From contig NW_023503376.1 in assembly GCF_014529535.1 (NCBI RefSeq), forward strand, positions 2,017,006 through 2,081,005: 64,000 nt of DNA, written 5' to 3'. The notes under the pieces are model-generated. The model ran no database searches. It saw only the letters and a program-made list of their open reading frames with translations, and was not told the DNA's origin. Shown piece by piece: positions 23,745 to 37,100 of this stretch (positions within the stretch are counted from its first letter, which is position 1; each line of letters starts with the position of its first letter). This stretch comes from Bradysia coprophila (taxonomy: Eukaryota > Arthropoda > Insecta > Diptera > Sciaridae). The translations under genes were made by a program, and so were the position numbers.

Positions 23745-25780
23745 TTTAGTAAAAGTTACGTGAGCTACAAAAATATAATGGAGTGGAAGTGGAAATGTTT
23801 TTCTTTTTAATTTTTATCTAAAGTTGGATGTGGTAAAACACTTAGTGTGCTAATGAAATCAACGGTATGGAAACAGTACCAAAAATAACACAAAATTTGA
23901 ATTCACGAGTATATTATGACACCAGTTTCCCAAAATGTATCCAAATTTCGTTCATGTCGTTAATAATTGCTAATTTTCATAAATTCTTTTATTTTCGTGA
24001 CGCAAATTGAATTCAAGTGATACGACGCAAAATAATGATGACGTAAGGAATTACATTAAGATCAATAGAATGGAACCAAAGACTAATTTTAATAACAGAA
24101 ATGATTCCAAAAGTGTAGCTCTATCTGTGCCTTCTTTAATATACAGTGAATCTTATTTATATGTTTTACATTGACTTAAATTTAAATTAGGATTAAGTCA
24201 ACGTTTTGTACGTTATCTAAGCTATGAAACAGCTTCTCGACAGTGACGACAAAAATGAGCTCTCATCTCGATGAGCATAGTGTTGTTCTATATAGCAAAA
24301 TTGTGTCATAAAACGAATGAAGTAATAGATTTTCCATCAAGAACTAGACCTTGCCTTAAGTTAATTTAATCGCATTGAAGGGGTTTGCCGATAAATGCAA
24401 ACGTGAAAATGTTAATAAATGCAAAAATTAAATTCTTTTGACGGTGACCTCTTCGCAACCATATTTACATAACGTTGCGTTGTCTCTATTTACATGTGGA
24501 AATATAAGTCTTGTACATTAAAGTTCGTTATTTACTAACCAATTCAGTTCATACAAAATTATCTCAATCGTTGGCTTGGCAAACATATCGATCCTACATC
24601 CCTACAGTAGGGAAAATGTTAAAGGTGATCTGTTCCGAGCGTCATTTTTACCTGTCATATACGGCTATTCATCTGTTATCGATAACGACGACAAAAATAA
24701 TGACAAGTTCTTGATAATAAGGTCCTTTATATAGTAAAATGCATGTCAAAAAAAATTGAAGTACAAGATTTGAAACCTATTAAAAATACTTTGATCGATG
24801 GAAGTAACAGACCTCATATAATACTGGTCATATGCTTGACGTCTTTAACAAGTTAACGAAGGTAAAGGAAGTAGTAGAATTACATAATACTTAATGAAAG
24901 TAGACATGTAGTTCTAGATTCAACTCTGACTTATTGTTTTTTCTTAATGTACTCACTGCAGTTAAGTGCAATCAAATTTGAGCCTAAGTTTGTTTCAGCT
25001 GAATTTAAGCTGGTTCACTCATACAAACAAAACTGATTATTAGTGTTTATACGGATTTAATAGCACTCACATACGTGCGGTAGCGGTAGAACCGTATAAG
25101 CATACATAGCCTGAATGAATCAGCTGAGACTTTCGGTTGAAATTTGATTGGCCTTTCCTGTATTAAATCAATGAAGAATATTTTATTGTGAATTGAAACT
25201 GTCTTAATTGAAGTTCAGTGATGTTCTGATTCAAGCGGTTGCCGTACCGTACGTGTCGTTTATTTAACACATAAAGTGTTATTTTTGTTGGTTGGTTCTA
25301 CCGAAAACGGAACCATTTCGTCTGGCATGGATATACATAAATAGCGTTTGAAGAGTATTTGCCTGAGGAATTCAAAACAGGCCTCAGATAGTCACTAGTC
25401 CCATTGGTTGCTGGTAGCAGTCTTTCAAAGCTCGATAAATGGGAGTTTTTCAGACTCATTTTAAGGCCGTTAAATATATGCGATCTGGATGTGAGTGGGA
25501 TCGTTAGACTGCTGAGGTCAAGTACTTTGAGGGCATATATGGTTTGATAAACACCTACTAATACATGTAAGAAAAAATGATAAAATTGAAGAAAATTTGC
25601 TGTCACGAACACTATAACAAACGCAGCATATGAGGCATCAATGGAAAGCTAATGGGATAACGAACTTTAAAGAGCACTTAATCACAAATAAAACAAAAAT
25701 ATCAACGACATAAAAGGCAAAAATATTTGATTTCCCAATCTCTATATTTACACATAAAAACAGTATTACGCACAAGACCA
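23745..25780. other. Spacer with two MITE copies
   Basis: No supported gene. A fragment near 24240-24345 and a near full-length copy near 24650-24860 of the AACCTGTTACAGACGGC MITE family are present. A 104-codon minus-strand frame at 25298-25612 has no domain or splice evidence. Confidence 0.5.
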
Positions 25781-25791
25781 ATTTGTCCAAT

Positions 25792-27013
25792 TTACTTCGA
25801 CGTGGCCACAGCTGGTACATACAAATTAGTTCCAATTGTCCGAGCAATATACTCCAATCTCTCGTTACGCAGTTGCTTTGCCAACGAAATGACATTGTCT
25901 TCGGAATGATGTAAGTCTTGTCTCAGCGATTTATTGAACGTATCAAACAACCAAGTTACGGCCAAATTAACATTATTTTGAAACGCGTCCAGCACCCGTT
26001 TGGTGTGACTGTAACGAACCGGATTTGCTAGATCTGTGAGCAAGTACAAATTCGCATGCTTAATTGCCGATATTTGTCTTGGTGTGACATGCTTGAATTC
26101 CACATGAGGTAGGGCTTTCTGCGAATATTCTAGAGCTACGGTCGATTGAACAACTTGATTACGACAGTCAAGCGCTTGGGATATCCTCTCGTTTGGATTG
26201 CTTAAATTAAGGATGGACATTTTTCAACCATTTGGCAAACCAAGATATTTAGTTAAATTACCGAGATGGTTGCACTAAATTCCAACACTCTGCCGCTAAA
26301 ATAGCACTTTTGGCACTTGTTTTCAACAAATTAGCTGATGTGTTCCACTGCTCTGCAACAGCAGATAGTTTGTCTCTGATTTGACGTGCTACTTCCACTT
26401 GATCATCCAGTCGCTGTTCAGTTTTAGAAGTATACGTTCCTCCAGATACTGTTGCTTTAGACGATGATAAATGAGTTAGTTTGTCAACTGAAAAGTCATG
26501 TATTCTAGTCATACCTAATAGACCATCCTGCTCTGCGTACAATAAGCGTAAAGTGTTGTAACTTTCTGTCAATGCTTTAGATCTAGATCTTCCATGTTCA
26601 ATAATATCATTCAATAGCTCTGCTTCGATATTTTCAAGATAGGTTTTGCTAACACTCGCTAGGAACTCTTCATTTTTCGCAGCTTTTTCAATATTAAACG
26701 CTATATCACACTGAATGGCTAGCTTTAATTGCAAGCGACAAAATTATAAATTTTTTTTTGATGTTGTTGATCTGACCAGACTCACCTTATGAATGTTAGA
26801 CTTTTCCATTTTGACTAAATTTTCTCGAAAATCCAACGGATCATTTGGATTTTGTAAAAATGGCTGACTTCTAATCAATTGCTTGTGCTGATCGGACTCT
26901 AAAAATTCGATCCATGCGTCCACTGTTGTCAAGCGTGGACCTGGACACATCGCTTCTAATTTACATATTTGTTGATCTAATCGTTTAAATGCTTGGTATA
27001 CTGTTTCGGACGT
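25792..27013 (-). CDS. Conserved-looking helical protein of unknown function (5' partial)
   Basis: Three exons on the minus strand, 27013-26786, 26722-26262 and 26200-25792, join in phase into at least 365 residues ending PAVATSK. Introns are about 60 bp with GTGAGT and GTAATT donors. The first of these exons begins in phase 0 after a TCTGTTGTAG acceptor (TSETVYQAFKRLDQQIC), so an N-terminal exon further right is missing from this model. The protein is Leu/Ala/Glu-rich and helical, with short coiled-coil-like stretches (EQRLDDQVEVARQIRDKLSA) and no membrane segment or catalytic motif that I can name. Consistent phase, codon character and compact introns make it a real gene. A scaffold or trafficking role would be a guess, and I assign none. 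Confidence 0.7.
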
Positions 27014-27019
27014 CTACAA

Positions 27020-27630
27020 CAGAGAAACAAAAAATCAAAATTATTGGGGCGATGTGACAAATCGTAGATTAGGTATCTGGCTGCAATAGATCTCTGCCGT
27101 ATGAGAATCGGATAAATTAGAGGCATCTAATGTGGGTAGATGCTGGAATATAATTTTCGCTTATTGTTTACTTATCGCTTCATTCACCGAAAGCAGTAGA
27201 AGTTGAATTGATCATCACGATAGAATAATTGAATTTCTTTGAAATTTAACTTCAGTCAGTACTTGTGGCATGTGCAGATGTGGCAGATATAGATGTGGTT
27301 CAGCGGCATAGGAAAGGCTAGAGAGATATCGAAGACTCAAGCAACATCGTAGACTACAGGGATTTTTGGGTAATAGTCAACTGTAAAATCACTCATAAAT
27401 TACGTAAAGCTTTTTCAGTGCTGTCACAATTGAAGGTTTAATCACTCTAAAAATATGAACTAAGTTGATATGTTTTACCCCACATACACCCCTCTAAATG
27501 TGAAGTATTTATCGTAATTACATATTATGAATTATCCCAGGGATTCAGGTATTAACAAACTTTACACTGAAACTGGATTTTTGAACTCTTCGTCTCTAGT
27601 CTTGTTAGTAATAAATTGCAATTACAGTAT
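27020..27630. other. Probable 5' flank or first intron of the preceding minus-strand gene
   Basis: AT-rich DNA. The missing first exon of the gene at 25792-27013 should lie here or further right, but no ATG exon with a convincing donor could be fixed. Confidence 0.3.
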
Positions 27631-27638
27631 TAAGAGAA

Positions 27639-28076
27639 TCAGTCAAAAAACACTTAAAGGGTAAATGTGACGCAAGTCCTCACAAATTAACTGATATCGC
27701 TGAGGGTGACGCATTGTGCGTCGTACGCAAACGTTTTATAAACAAAAAATTGACTCAAAAAATTTGTGAAAGAAAATTTTACAACAAGAAATTTGCGTCA
27801 CAATTGGCAGATGATTCAGTTTCCTTCCGTTTAAATTCTTTCAGTACATTTTTTAACCATTTTCCTAACAATACGTTCCTCAACATCACTTGTGACGCCT
27901 TTTTGTAAAATTTTCTTTAACAAAAATTTTAAAGTCAATTTTTTGTTGATAAAACTTTTGAGTACGACGCACAATGGGAAGACGCATTGTGCGTCCGTCG
28001 TACGCAAACATCAGTTATTTTGTAAGTAAGATAAAGGACTTGCGTCACATTTACCCTTTAAGGGTTTTTTGACTGA
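27639..28076. mobile_element. 438-bp foldback with GGGTAAATGTGACGCAAGTCC arms
   Basis: Left end ATCAGTCAAAAAACACTTAA and right end TTAAGGGTTTTTTGACTGAT are inverted. GTAAATGTGACGCAAGTCC, GACGCATTGTGCGTCGTACG and AAAAAATTGACT recur inverted inside. The motif GGACTTGCGTCACG returns at about 29411, just beyond the adjacent tandem array, so foldback and satellite may belong to one larger element. Confidence 0.65.
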
Positions 28077-28109
28077 TATCACCACTTTTGTAAGTATGTC
28101 ATTTCGACA

Positions 28110-28835
28110 ACTTCAAAAAACCTTATGGAAATTAAAAAATTCTAGAGAAATCAGTCTGAATCCCAAAATCTAGAAACCAATCTTGGTACACCTCACTTAT
28201 ATCGAAAATAACCCAAATCCATCGAAAAATCTGATGGAAGTTAGGAAGTGCTAGAGGAATCATTTGTCATCCCAAAATTTAGGAAACAATCTTGGAAGAG
28301 CTCACTCATGTCGAAAATAATCCAAATCCATCAAAAAATCCGATGGAAGTTAGGAAGTGCCAGAGGAATCATCAGTCATCCCAAAAATTAGGAACCAACC
28401 TTGGAACACCTCATTCATGTCGAAAATAACCCAAATCCTTCAAAAAATCCGATGGAAGTTAGGAAGTGCCAGGTGAATCATCAGTCATCCCAAAATTTAG
28501 GAACCAACCTTGGAACACCTCAATCATGTCGGAAATAACTCAAATCCATCGAAAAATCCGATGGAAGTTAGGAAGTGCCAGAGGAATGATCTGCCATCCC
28601 AAAATTTAGGAACCAACCTTGGAACACCTCAATCATGTCGAAAATAACTCAAATCCATAAAACAATACGATGGAAGTTAGGTAGTGCCAGAGGAATCATC
28701 TGTCATCCCAAAATTTAGGAACCAACCTTGGAACATCTCACTCATGTCGAAAATAACCCAACTCCATCGAAAAATCCGATGGAAGTTAGGAAGTGCCAGA
28801 GGAATCATCTGTCATCCCAAAATGTAGGAACCGAC
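28110..28835. repeat. Satellite array, about 109-bp unit, about 6.5 copies
   Basis: The phrase CCCAAAATTTAGGAACCAA recurs at about 28162, 28271, 28380, 28488, 28598, 28707 and 28816, i.e. every 108-111 bp. Each unit also contains TGGAAGTTAGGAAGTGCCAG and CTCATGTCGAAAATAAC. Copies are about 90 percent alike by eye. The period is not a stable multiple of three and stops occur, so it is non-coding. Confidence 0.8.
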
Positions 28836-28849
28836 CTAGTGGAAGTTAA

Positions 28850-31050
28850 TACTTAATGATCCCAACAATTCCCAAGAAATACATCCCAAAACAACACACA
28901 CCTTTCACCACATTACCATCCATATCATGCAACAAAATATACAAAACACACACATACAAATTGGTTTTTATATGGCATTTGTATGGAGACTTTGGAGAGC
29001 TTCAGCTCCCAAGATATGAGTTTTTCCAACTTTTGAACATTCCATTCTTATTTTTGAGCCAATATTAGCCTATAACCAAAATTTCAGGAAAATCTATAGA
29101 AACGTTTATTAGTTGCTGGATCCATTTTTCCATATGAACTAATTAACTAACTAACTAACGTAGCCAATTTGAGTTATCTGAAAATTCGAAATTTTGCTTA
29201 TTCATACAAACATCAATATTTCGAAGTTCAATATTTCGGCCAATTTTAAAGCTGCAGTAACTCAGCTGCAGTAGCTCGTTGAACTCGTACGGATTCCTAA
29301 ATTCCAGATATCCTAGTTTCAGGGTAGTTGGAGTTAAGGGAGAGAAGTCAAAAAGTTGCTGTAAATATGCTCCGCCGTCCGCAAAATTTTTTTGTTAAAA
29401 CATTTTTGGTAGTGGACTTGCGTCACGCCCGCTTACTAACGTGCGGGCATGATATTGGGAAATTCTGCTAATTTTGTAATCCGGCCAATTCAGTCATTGT
29501 TCCAGCAATCACGAGCCATTATGAAGACACATTGGTAGAAATGGAAATGGTGTAATACGATTTTGAGTGACTTACCCTCGTCCCCTCGATCAAAAGCTAT
29601 CTAAATACGATACATCGATGGATATACCGCACAATTTCGCAATTTAGATTACTTATTGCCTAAAAACTGAATAACTTTCGAATTTACGAATCGTAATTCA
29701 AATAAAGTTACGACGACACGACATAATAATCTAGCTGTTCACATCATCGTAAAGCAAACAACGAGCACGTCGACCGGAACTTGATTAATGATTATGTGTA
29801 TACCACCGCTGATAATAATCAAGATTTTTATCATCACATTATTGTATGGTATACAATGTAGAAGTTGCTTGTGTGGTTTGAGAGAGTTTTTGGGAATTTG
29901 TGGCCCACACATTTACACATCTACAAACTGCAGGCATGCACAACAACGTAATTCTGATGGTGAGATTTTAGCCATTGCGGAAAAGCTTTGTTAAAGCTTT
30001 CAAAGGGCATATTACATTCGACAAGATAATAAAATTGATTGAATGTGATTTAATGACGTGTGTGCCACTAAAAGCTATTAACATACAAAAAACTGTGATT
30101 GATGAATTAATAAAATCGGAAACACCGTAGCTTTTACTGGCTGTGCAATGCTTTGGACTGTGTATGCTCATGTTCAGAGTTATTTGATTACCATCGTTAC
30201 ACATCATTATACCTCTATTTACCCATTACAACCAAATGTATACGCTGTGAGTGCGATCAAACGAAAAAAACTCGGATTTTCGAAATTGATACGTTGATTG
30301 GTAACACAATAATATTCAAATTGAGATTGAATAGTTTTAGGCAAGGAGCATGCAACCTTGTTAGTCTCTCAATGATTTACTGTAGACACGCTTCGAAATA
30401 CATACCACACAGTCAATGGGAAATCGAGAAACTATTTTGTGACATATAGGAATCAAATCTAACGGTTATGAGCCGCTATTAGTGAAATAAATGGTCAAAC
30501 ACAGAGACTTTTCCTAGGACAATTCACAATCGTAAGAAAATTACATTGGGTCCAGGACCAATGGGTCCTACGAACTTATATGAGAAACAATCTCTCTGTC
30601 TCTCTCTTTGGAGATTCAAAAAAGGCGCCACTCCATTAGGTTCCAATGTGAATCAAGCATAGGTCGTATTCTCTTATATAGCAAAATTCTTGTTAAACAA
30701 ATGAAGTAAAAGATTTCGTAACAATCTGTTCAGAATGATCAGTTATAAAGATTCAAAGGAAGGAAGTGATAGACCGGATTACTATCCTGGAGCAAAGTTT
30801 GCGATGTTTGAAGGACTTTAATGAGCTTGGCTACGATATCTTTTCAATAAAAAAGCATTCGCCGCACTGCACAAATTGTGACCAAGTAAATGTTCAACAA
30901 TATTCGTTTAAAAAAAAAAAAGCAAAGCGCAACAAAATATTGAAATTGAATCAGGTCACGACGCTTCAGGTGTAATATGTATGTGTCACCTGAAGTGATA
31001 ATCAAGCGTATAAAAATGTATTACTTTGGCATACAAATCAATAATAAAAA
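28850..31050. other. Spacer with no recognised gene
   Basis: Includes a short TAACTAACTAACTAACG repeat near 29142, a hairpin GCCCGCTTACTAACGTGCGGGC around 29428-29449, a MITE fragment near 30672-30775 and AT-rich sequence. Several 60-100 codon frames show no domain. Confidence 0.4.
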
Positions 31051-31104
31051 ATGTTCATAGAACAACACGGATAACCTTCATGCCGTTCATGGCCATTTGT
31101 GTAG

Positions 31105-32044
31105 CTAATAAATGTTCTGGCACCTCGTCGACTGGATTTTTCTCACTTCGAGACACACCACAACCCATATCTACAGTTCCATTCACCAAATTATGTTGAT
31201 GTTGCTGGACAATCGTATTATCGTTCGAAATGTACAAAAATAAGTCTCATTCAACCAACTTTCCTGATGGGTGAAATTATCGCGTTTTTTAGTGGAGCGT
31301 AAAATATCAATGCTCATGTCCGTGCGAAGGATATAGCGAAACTATTTCAACTGGAATATTGAATGTATGTCGTAGCTTAATTCATTTTCTGATTTATGTG
31401 GCGTGATTATGAGAATAGTTAAATGAATGGACTTCAGCAAAAGTTTATTCACTTTGTTTAACTTTTGTGAATGTGTAATACGTGAGTGCTACTGGTGTTA
31501 ACTGCAGGTGTATTATATATTGTATAAACGGTGCTTCGACAATAGTAATTTATTAAAATTGCACTAATAGACCGTGTGAAGTATAAATAATTTATTTTTA
31601 ATTGATTTAGATTATTATTCTGTAGAACAAAAGTGCGTACAGAATATCTTTAAAATGTCTACTTGATTTTATATCTCACTTTGAAAGCTGTAATTTGAAT
31701 GAGACTAAAAGGATTTCCGAACCATTCTAATTCGTTCTAATTGGATTCTTACTAAGATTCTAATAAGTGGGATGGCATCGGGATGGCAAGAATATTTTTC
31801 AATAATTTCTATTAAAAAAATTAAATATTTTTTTCAATGGTTTTTATGGTAAATCTTTATTTTATTAAAATATGAAACTTTTTTCTAAAAATCGCACACG
31901 GTCTATTAAGGTAGGTACCTGGTGTATATCGATTTTCGAAACAAGTTTTATTGTTACATTTGTAAAACTGGGTGGCACATTTTTATTATACTCACCTCGC
32001 ACATCCTTCATGTTTTCTCGAATCATTTCTTGTAACTGGAAAAA
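31105..32044 (-). CDS. Possible 3' exons of an unrecognised small protein
   Basis: A 38-nt exon at 32044-32007 (LQEMIRENMKDVR) is bounded by a TTTTTCCAG acceptor and a GAG|GTGAGT donor. It can be joined in phase to an exon starting near 31166 after AACTGTAG (MGCGVSRSEKN onward), ending at a stop near 31055. The intervening intron contains a TIR element (31565-31908). The last exon alone could start MGCGVS, a plausible N-myristoylation/palmitoylation signal, or be internal. No family is recognised and the 5' part is not found. Confidence 0.25.
31565..31908. mobile_element. 344-bp element with TAATAGACCGTGTG termini
   Basis: TAATAGACCGTGTG at the left and CACACGGTCTATTA at the right are perfect 14-bp inverted repeats. 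The interior is AT-rich and non-coding. It fits a non-autonomous DNA transposon; a TA target duplication is possible at the ends. Confidence 0.6.
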
Positions 32045-32611
32045 TAGCCTTACATAACTAGCGATGAAAGGTAAAAAGTCGGCTCGGATCAACAAAATTC
32101 ACGTGTAAGCATGACTTCTCATTTATATCCCTTATGTACACAACTTTACATGCTACATGAATCGAAAGCCGTAATTTTTAAAGTTGAAAAGTTACGTTTT
32201 CTGGTGTTTATTAACCTCGGCTTCGCCTTGGCTTAACCAACTTCAAACGAAAACTCGACTTTTCAACTGTGTATCCCTTGTAATGCTTTAATATATGATT
32301 GTGCACCTCTGTGTTACGTTCTGATCCGAAGGAGTGGTATGTAATCCAAATTTTCAAAATAATCATTTTGAAACCACCTCCAAGAAAGGAGGGCAGTTCA
32401 GAAATTCTGAATCAGAATTGAGCACATACTGTTTGTAAGACTAAATCCCAACAAGAACCTCTAAAAAGAAAAGTGTGGCGATAGCCTTGTCTAACTTCTA
32501 AAATGAATGATATCGCTGGATGTGTCGCTTTTACCTCTACGCGCAAATAGTTGACTTCATGTAGAAAATCAAGTTACAAAATTAGCGACACTTAATTGGC
32601 AGATAATTTTG

Positions 32612-32850
32612 ACGATCTTCGATTTGACAAAAATCAAAAATTTGACTAAATTCGAAAATTTTACAAAAATTAAAAATTTAACGAAAATCGAAGATTTAAC
32701 GAAAATTGAAAATTTGACAAAATTCAAGATTTGCAAAACTCAAAAATTTGACAAAATTCGAAAATTTGACGAAGTTCGAAAATTTAACGAAAATCGCAAA
32801 ATTTAACGAAAGTCGAAAATTTGACGAAATTCAAAAATTGGACAAAATTT
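32612..32850. repeat. Minisatellite, about 17-18-bp unit AAAATTTGACGAAAATCG
   Basis: About 13 diverged copies of a unit such as AAAATTTGACAAAATTCG run through this stretch. One frame stays open and reads as repeats of ENLTKI/KFENLTK, but this follows from the repeat and no gene context supports translation. Confidence 0.7.
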
Positions 32851-32859
32851 TTATAAAAA

Positions 32860-34100
32860 CCACACATGCAATTACACCAAAAACTCACACCAGCCATTCT
32901 CAGTGCGAGGAGCCCGAGTTTCACTTATTACAGGATCTCTATCTACCCACCCACTTGGTCGGTTTGTGTAGTTTCTATTCCTCATTTAAGCTATAATACA
33001 ACGTCAGAGTATCCATACATCCAGAAATATAATACAACAACCGTTGACTACTTTCCAATATTGCCCGTCGATAGATAGATAGATAGAAACACAAATAGTA
33101 AGTTGAAGAATTTTGATTGTTTGGAAAAAGTCAATTTGGTCCGCTACCGCTCCGTCCATGATGTCAGTAGTTCTCGATTAAAATTCTTTAAAATTGCCCT
33201 AATATGTCCATCCTCAAATTTAGCTCCTACTTTATAAATATTTTTCAGGATTTTTTAAAAATTGAAATCGCACTTTACTCGAATTATCGAGTTAATTGTA
33301 GGCATAGAAACATATGTCAATTCTCATTGTTACAAAGTCGAAGTCGAAATCTATAAGACCATGTGATTCGTACGGGTCTCAGAATGCTTTACAGATGGTT
33401 TAAAGGTGGCTGCTCATTTGTTATCGACGATCAGGACAAAAATAAGCGATAGCTTGGGTCGCTTATATCACACTGTCATATGGCTTGGGTTTTCACATTT
33501 TTGTGTTACAACAAATTAAGTAAAAGATTTTGCATCGAAATCTCAATCTATTATATCGACAGATGTTTCAGACTCAAATAACTACTGTGATTATAATATG
33601 CGTATCTTTTGTGAAAGATTAAATAACAATAAAAGAGCAATTAGGTAATAACCGCATCCAACCAGACCGCACAAATCTCTTATCTAATAGCTTTGTGTTG
33701 GAAGGAATGACTTAACCGTTTTCTTATTACAGTTTAGGAAAGTAAATATCCACCAAGTCGAGACAGACGTTTTTCTTTTGTGATTCCTTTCTGATGGTCG
33801 TAAATCATTGCTGAAATGTATGTACTCGTCGTAGTAAATTCTTTTTAATAAATCACTCTGTAACCTTGTCATATGTATTTAACATATAAACGTAATCTAC
33901 AAGTGATACTGGTACTCAGTACTTAAGAGTAGATGGAATGAGATAATTTCAAAGATAATTAAATTCGTTAGGATCAAGTCACAGTCTCCAGTCTTAGTTG
34001 TTACTTTCCATTCATTCGGGAGCGAGCATCGAAACTGAATCAAGGCGTTCCGGTCATTGTAAAACGCGTTTAATGATAGTTGCATTCAGTTGAAAAGTGA
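32860..34100. other. Spacer upstream of the symporter gene
   Basis: Contains a GATAGATAGATAG microsatellite (about 33071-33086), a TIR-element end (about 33351-33382) and a partial AACCTGTTACAGACGGC-family MITE (33410-33570). No supported gene. The symporter promoter is presumably within 33.6-34.1 kb. Confidence 0.4.
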
Positions 34101-34117
34101 GAAAATTTAATGATAAA

Positions 34118-37100
34118 ATGGCACAAAGCAATGACTCCGCATCCGATATCTTGTCCGCGGTCGTTAACGGTGAAAATGCAACAGTTTCGAATTCGTTAAA
34201 TTCTCAGCGTCTGGCAATGCAATTTTCAACGATCGATTATGTGTTATTTGTCGGAATGCTACTGTTGTCGAGTCTCATCGGAATTTATTATGGTTTTTTG
34301 GCGAAAACGAAGCAGAACACGGTGAACGAGTATCTATTAGGTGGAAAGACAATGCATATCGTACCGATAGCTATGTCGTTAATTGCATCGTAAGTGCTCA
34401 ATAATGATTAATTGAATCATGGTGATCGTGGTTAAGGTGAAGGGTGATAGTCATATTTCAGGATCTACTTTGCTCGGTGTTCCTGTTGAGATCTACACTC
34501 ACGGAACACAGTATTGGATGTTTATAATGCCGGCGCTGGTGGTGAGTACAGTTTTGATTTCCACAAACACTGAAGTTCACAACAAAATTCAGAATTAGAC
34601 AACATCTCTGGGATTAGAAAACATTTTCCTTAACGCAACTCGAATTAAGAAAAGTTGTTTCGTTGCTTCAGTACCTCTATGTCTCAACCATAGAGGTAGA
34701 CTACCTAGAGAGGAATTATGACCCGAAAATCATTGAAAAATTATATCACCCACACCACTAACACGAAAACGTCAACTTTGCTTTATTTTGACGTTATGGG
34801 TCCCTTTACTTTTGACATTAAGAGTCCCTTTTTACTGTCTGTACACGAAGCTGTCACACACACATTTCAATATATGATTTTTCATTTTAATTTGTCAGTT
34901 TGTTCTATTGAGAGGACACTTGGTCTCAACCCTTCATACAATGAAAAATTAAAATTGAAAAAATTAACGTTCAAATTAAGGCTAAAAATAGTTGCACCGC
35001 TTTCAAAAGCTAGATTTACCTGAAAGTTGAAGTCAGGTAATTTTAGAAAAACAACCTTACCTGACTCGAACCTGTTATCATCTGTGCAAAAACTTCCGTG
35101 TCATCTGTTTTCGATAACGATGACAAAATCAATACATAAACTCTGGCTATTGCGATGTTATATAGAAAAACATTTCCTAAAACAATTGAAGTAGAAGAAT
35201 ATATCTTGAGCTGTTGAAAATACTTGGATCAAAAGTTGTAATAGATTCGATAATTTTGTTGGTGACCAACGCACTTCAAACAAAAGTGCTATTAATGACA
35301 GCTGTCAAATAAAGTACTATTTTGTTTGAAATTTTATACCCACTCTTTTTACAGTGTAAAATTTTGTATGTATCCCTGTCAAGTTTCAGTACCCTATTTA
35401 GAGTACAACTTTTGATTGAAGTGCACTGTGGTGACATGTTTTCCGTCTGCAACCGATTAACAACAAATTCAATTTCAGGTTGCAGTTTCGATGATTTATG
35501 TTTACTTGCCGGTATTCCATGATCTCCAATTAACATCTTGTTACGCTTATTTGGAAAAGAGATTCGACAAGAATGTCAAGATGATGGCCAGCACGGTATA
35601 TGCCGTCCAAAACATTTTATTCATCCCTATAGTCATGTACGTGCCTGCATTGGCCTTGAGCCAAGGTAAGTTATTTCATGTGGATGAATGAGGATTCCAC
35701 ATTGTGAAACAAATAGGTTCCACTTCCTCACATTTCTCTATAAATGTCAGTGTGGATCCGCGTAATGAAAATATGGGATGGGATGATTTTACCTAAATTT
35801 TACATTAGATTTTTCTAAAGCATTTTGTTAGCGTTAAAGCTGATTTATTGCGCTCATTGTTCATTTTCCACATATTGATCCAAGCAAGTAAACAAAGTGT
35901 CGTCTAATTTTAGAATTAAATTCTTATCTTTCAGTGTCTGGCACCAGTCTATATATCATTGTACCGATGATATCTGCAATTTGCATTTTTTATACAACGA
36001 TTGGTGGTTTAAAGTTGGTTCATGGAAAACATTTTATTTTCAATTTGATTTCTCATTCGATCAATTTTTGTTTTTAAACAGGGCAGTGGTTATGACCGAC
36101 GCGCTACAATTCGTTTTAATGATAATCGCCATTCTAGTTATAATTTGTTTGGGAATGGCTGAGGCTGGAGGTTGGACAAACATTTGGGAGGCAGCTGAAC
36201 GGGGTAATAGATTACAGTTTTTCAAGTAAGTTTCGGTTCAATGAATAGTTTCCAGTTCTTTACCATTCTCCAAATGTAGCATGGATCCGAGCCCGTTTAC
36301 AAGGACTTCCTTTTGGATAGTTCTTTTTGGACTGTCGACCACTTGGTCTGTATTAATTCTGTAATGTTGCAGAGACCGATTTGTTATCGTAGAAAATGTT
36401 TTCTAGGGTGTCAAATCTAGGGGTCAGTCAAAGTTGCATTCAAAAGTTTTTGGCCGTTCCCAATTTACAGAAAGCCAGAAGGTACGAACATTCTCTATTC
36501 TACGGAGGAAATTCAATAGTCAATAGCTAGCTTTCCTAGTAAATTACAGCTATATAACGAGACATGTACGCACACGAGTGCTTGCACCTCAGTGGTAGTA
36601 CATCTCTCGTTCTATATTTCATATAGCTTTATATAAAATAATTTTTGACCGTTAAAAATTTGAATTTTGCATGAAAATTCATTTTTATTTTCGTTGTTAC
36701 GTTGGATTTCCACACAAGCCTGTCTGTCAAAATTATTTTTATAAAAAAATGCAGCTGTACTGTTGGTGCAAATTTCGGGTTATGATCATTTACTGTTATA
36801 AATCGCCATTACCTCACCAATACACTCTTAACGACGAGTGGAAGAAAAACGTGGATGGAATTTTATGTGTTGGTCACACTGATGTTGAGCTATTTAGATG
36901 TCAAATTGTATGAGACGATGGAATGCAACGATGCAGCGCCGTTTATACCATTTTGACATATAACTAGCCCAAAACCAGTGTGACCAACACAGTTTTTTTT
37001 TTTGTACCACGAATATTGAAATTTGTCCGAAATATCACTATTTCATTTTTGGACCTGCGATATTCGAGGACAATTAAAAAAAAAAAATTTTTTGCAAAAA

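Noticed and set aside
28110-28835. CRISPR-like array (regular repeats)
   Set aside because: The whole 109-bp unit is repeated without unique spacers; it is a satellite in a eukaryotic genome.
32609-32996. Lys/Asn/Thr repeat protein in the 32.6-kb minisatellite
   Set aside because: It follows directly from the 17-18-bp repeat unit; no promoter, start or splice evidence.
36300-36420. Apparent stop (TAA) after WSVLIL in the symporter, suggesting a pseudogene
   Set aside because: A 61-bp intron with donor TTG|GTCTGT and acceptor TTCTAG restores the conserved TTWVSNLGVSQ, so the gene is intact.
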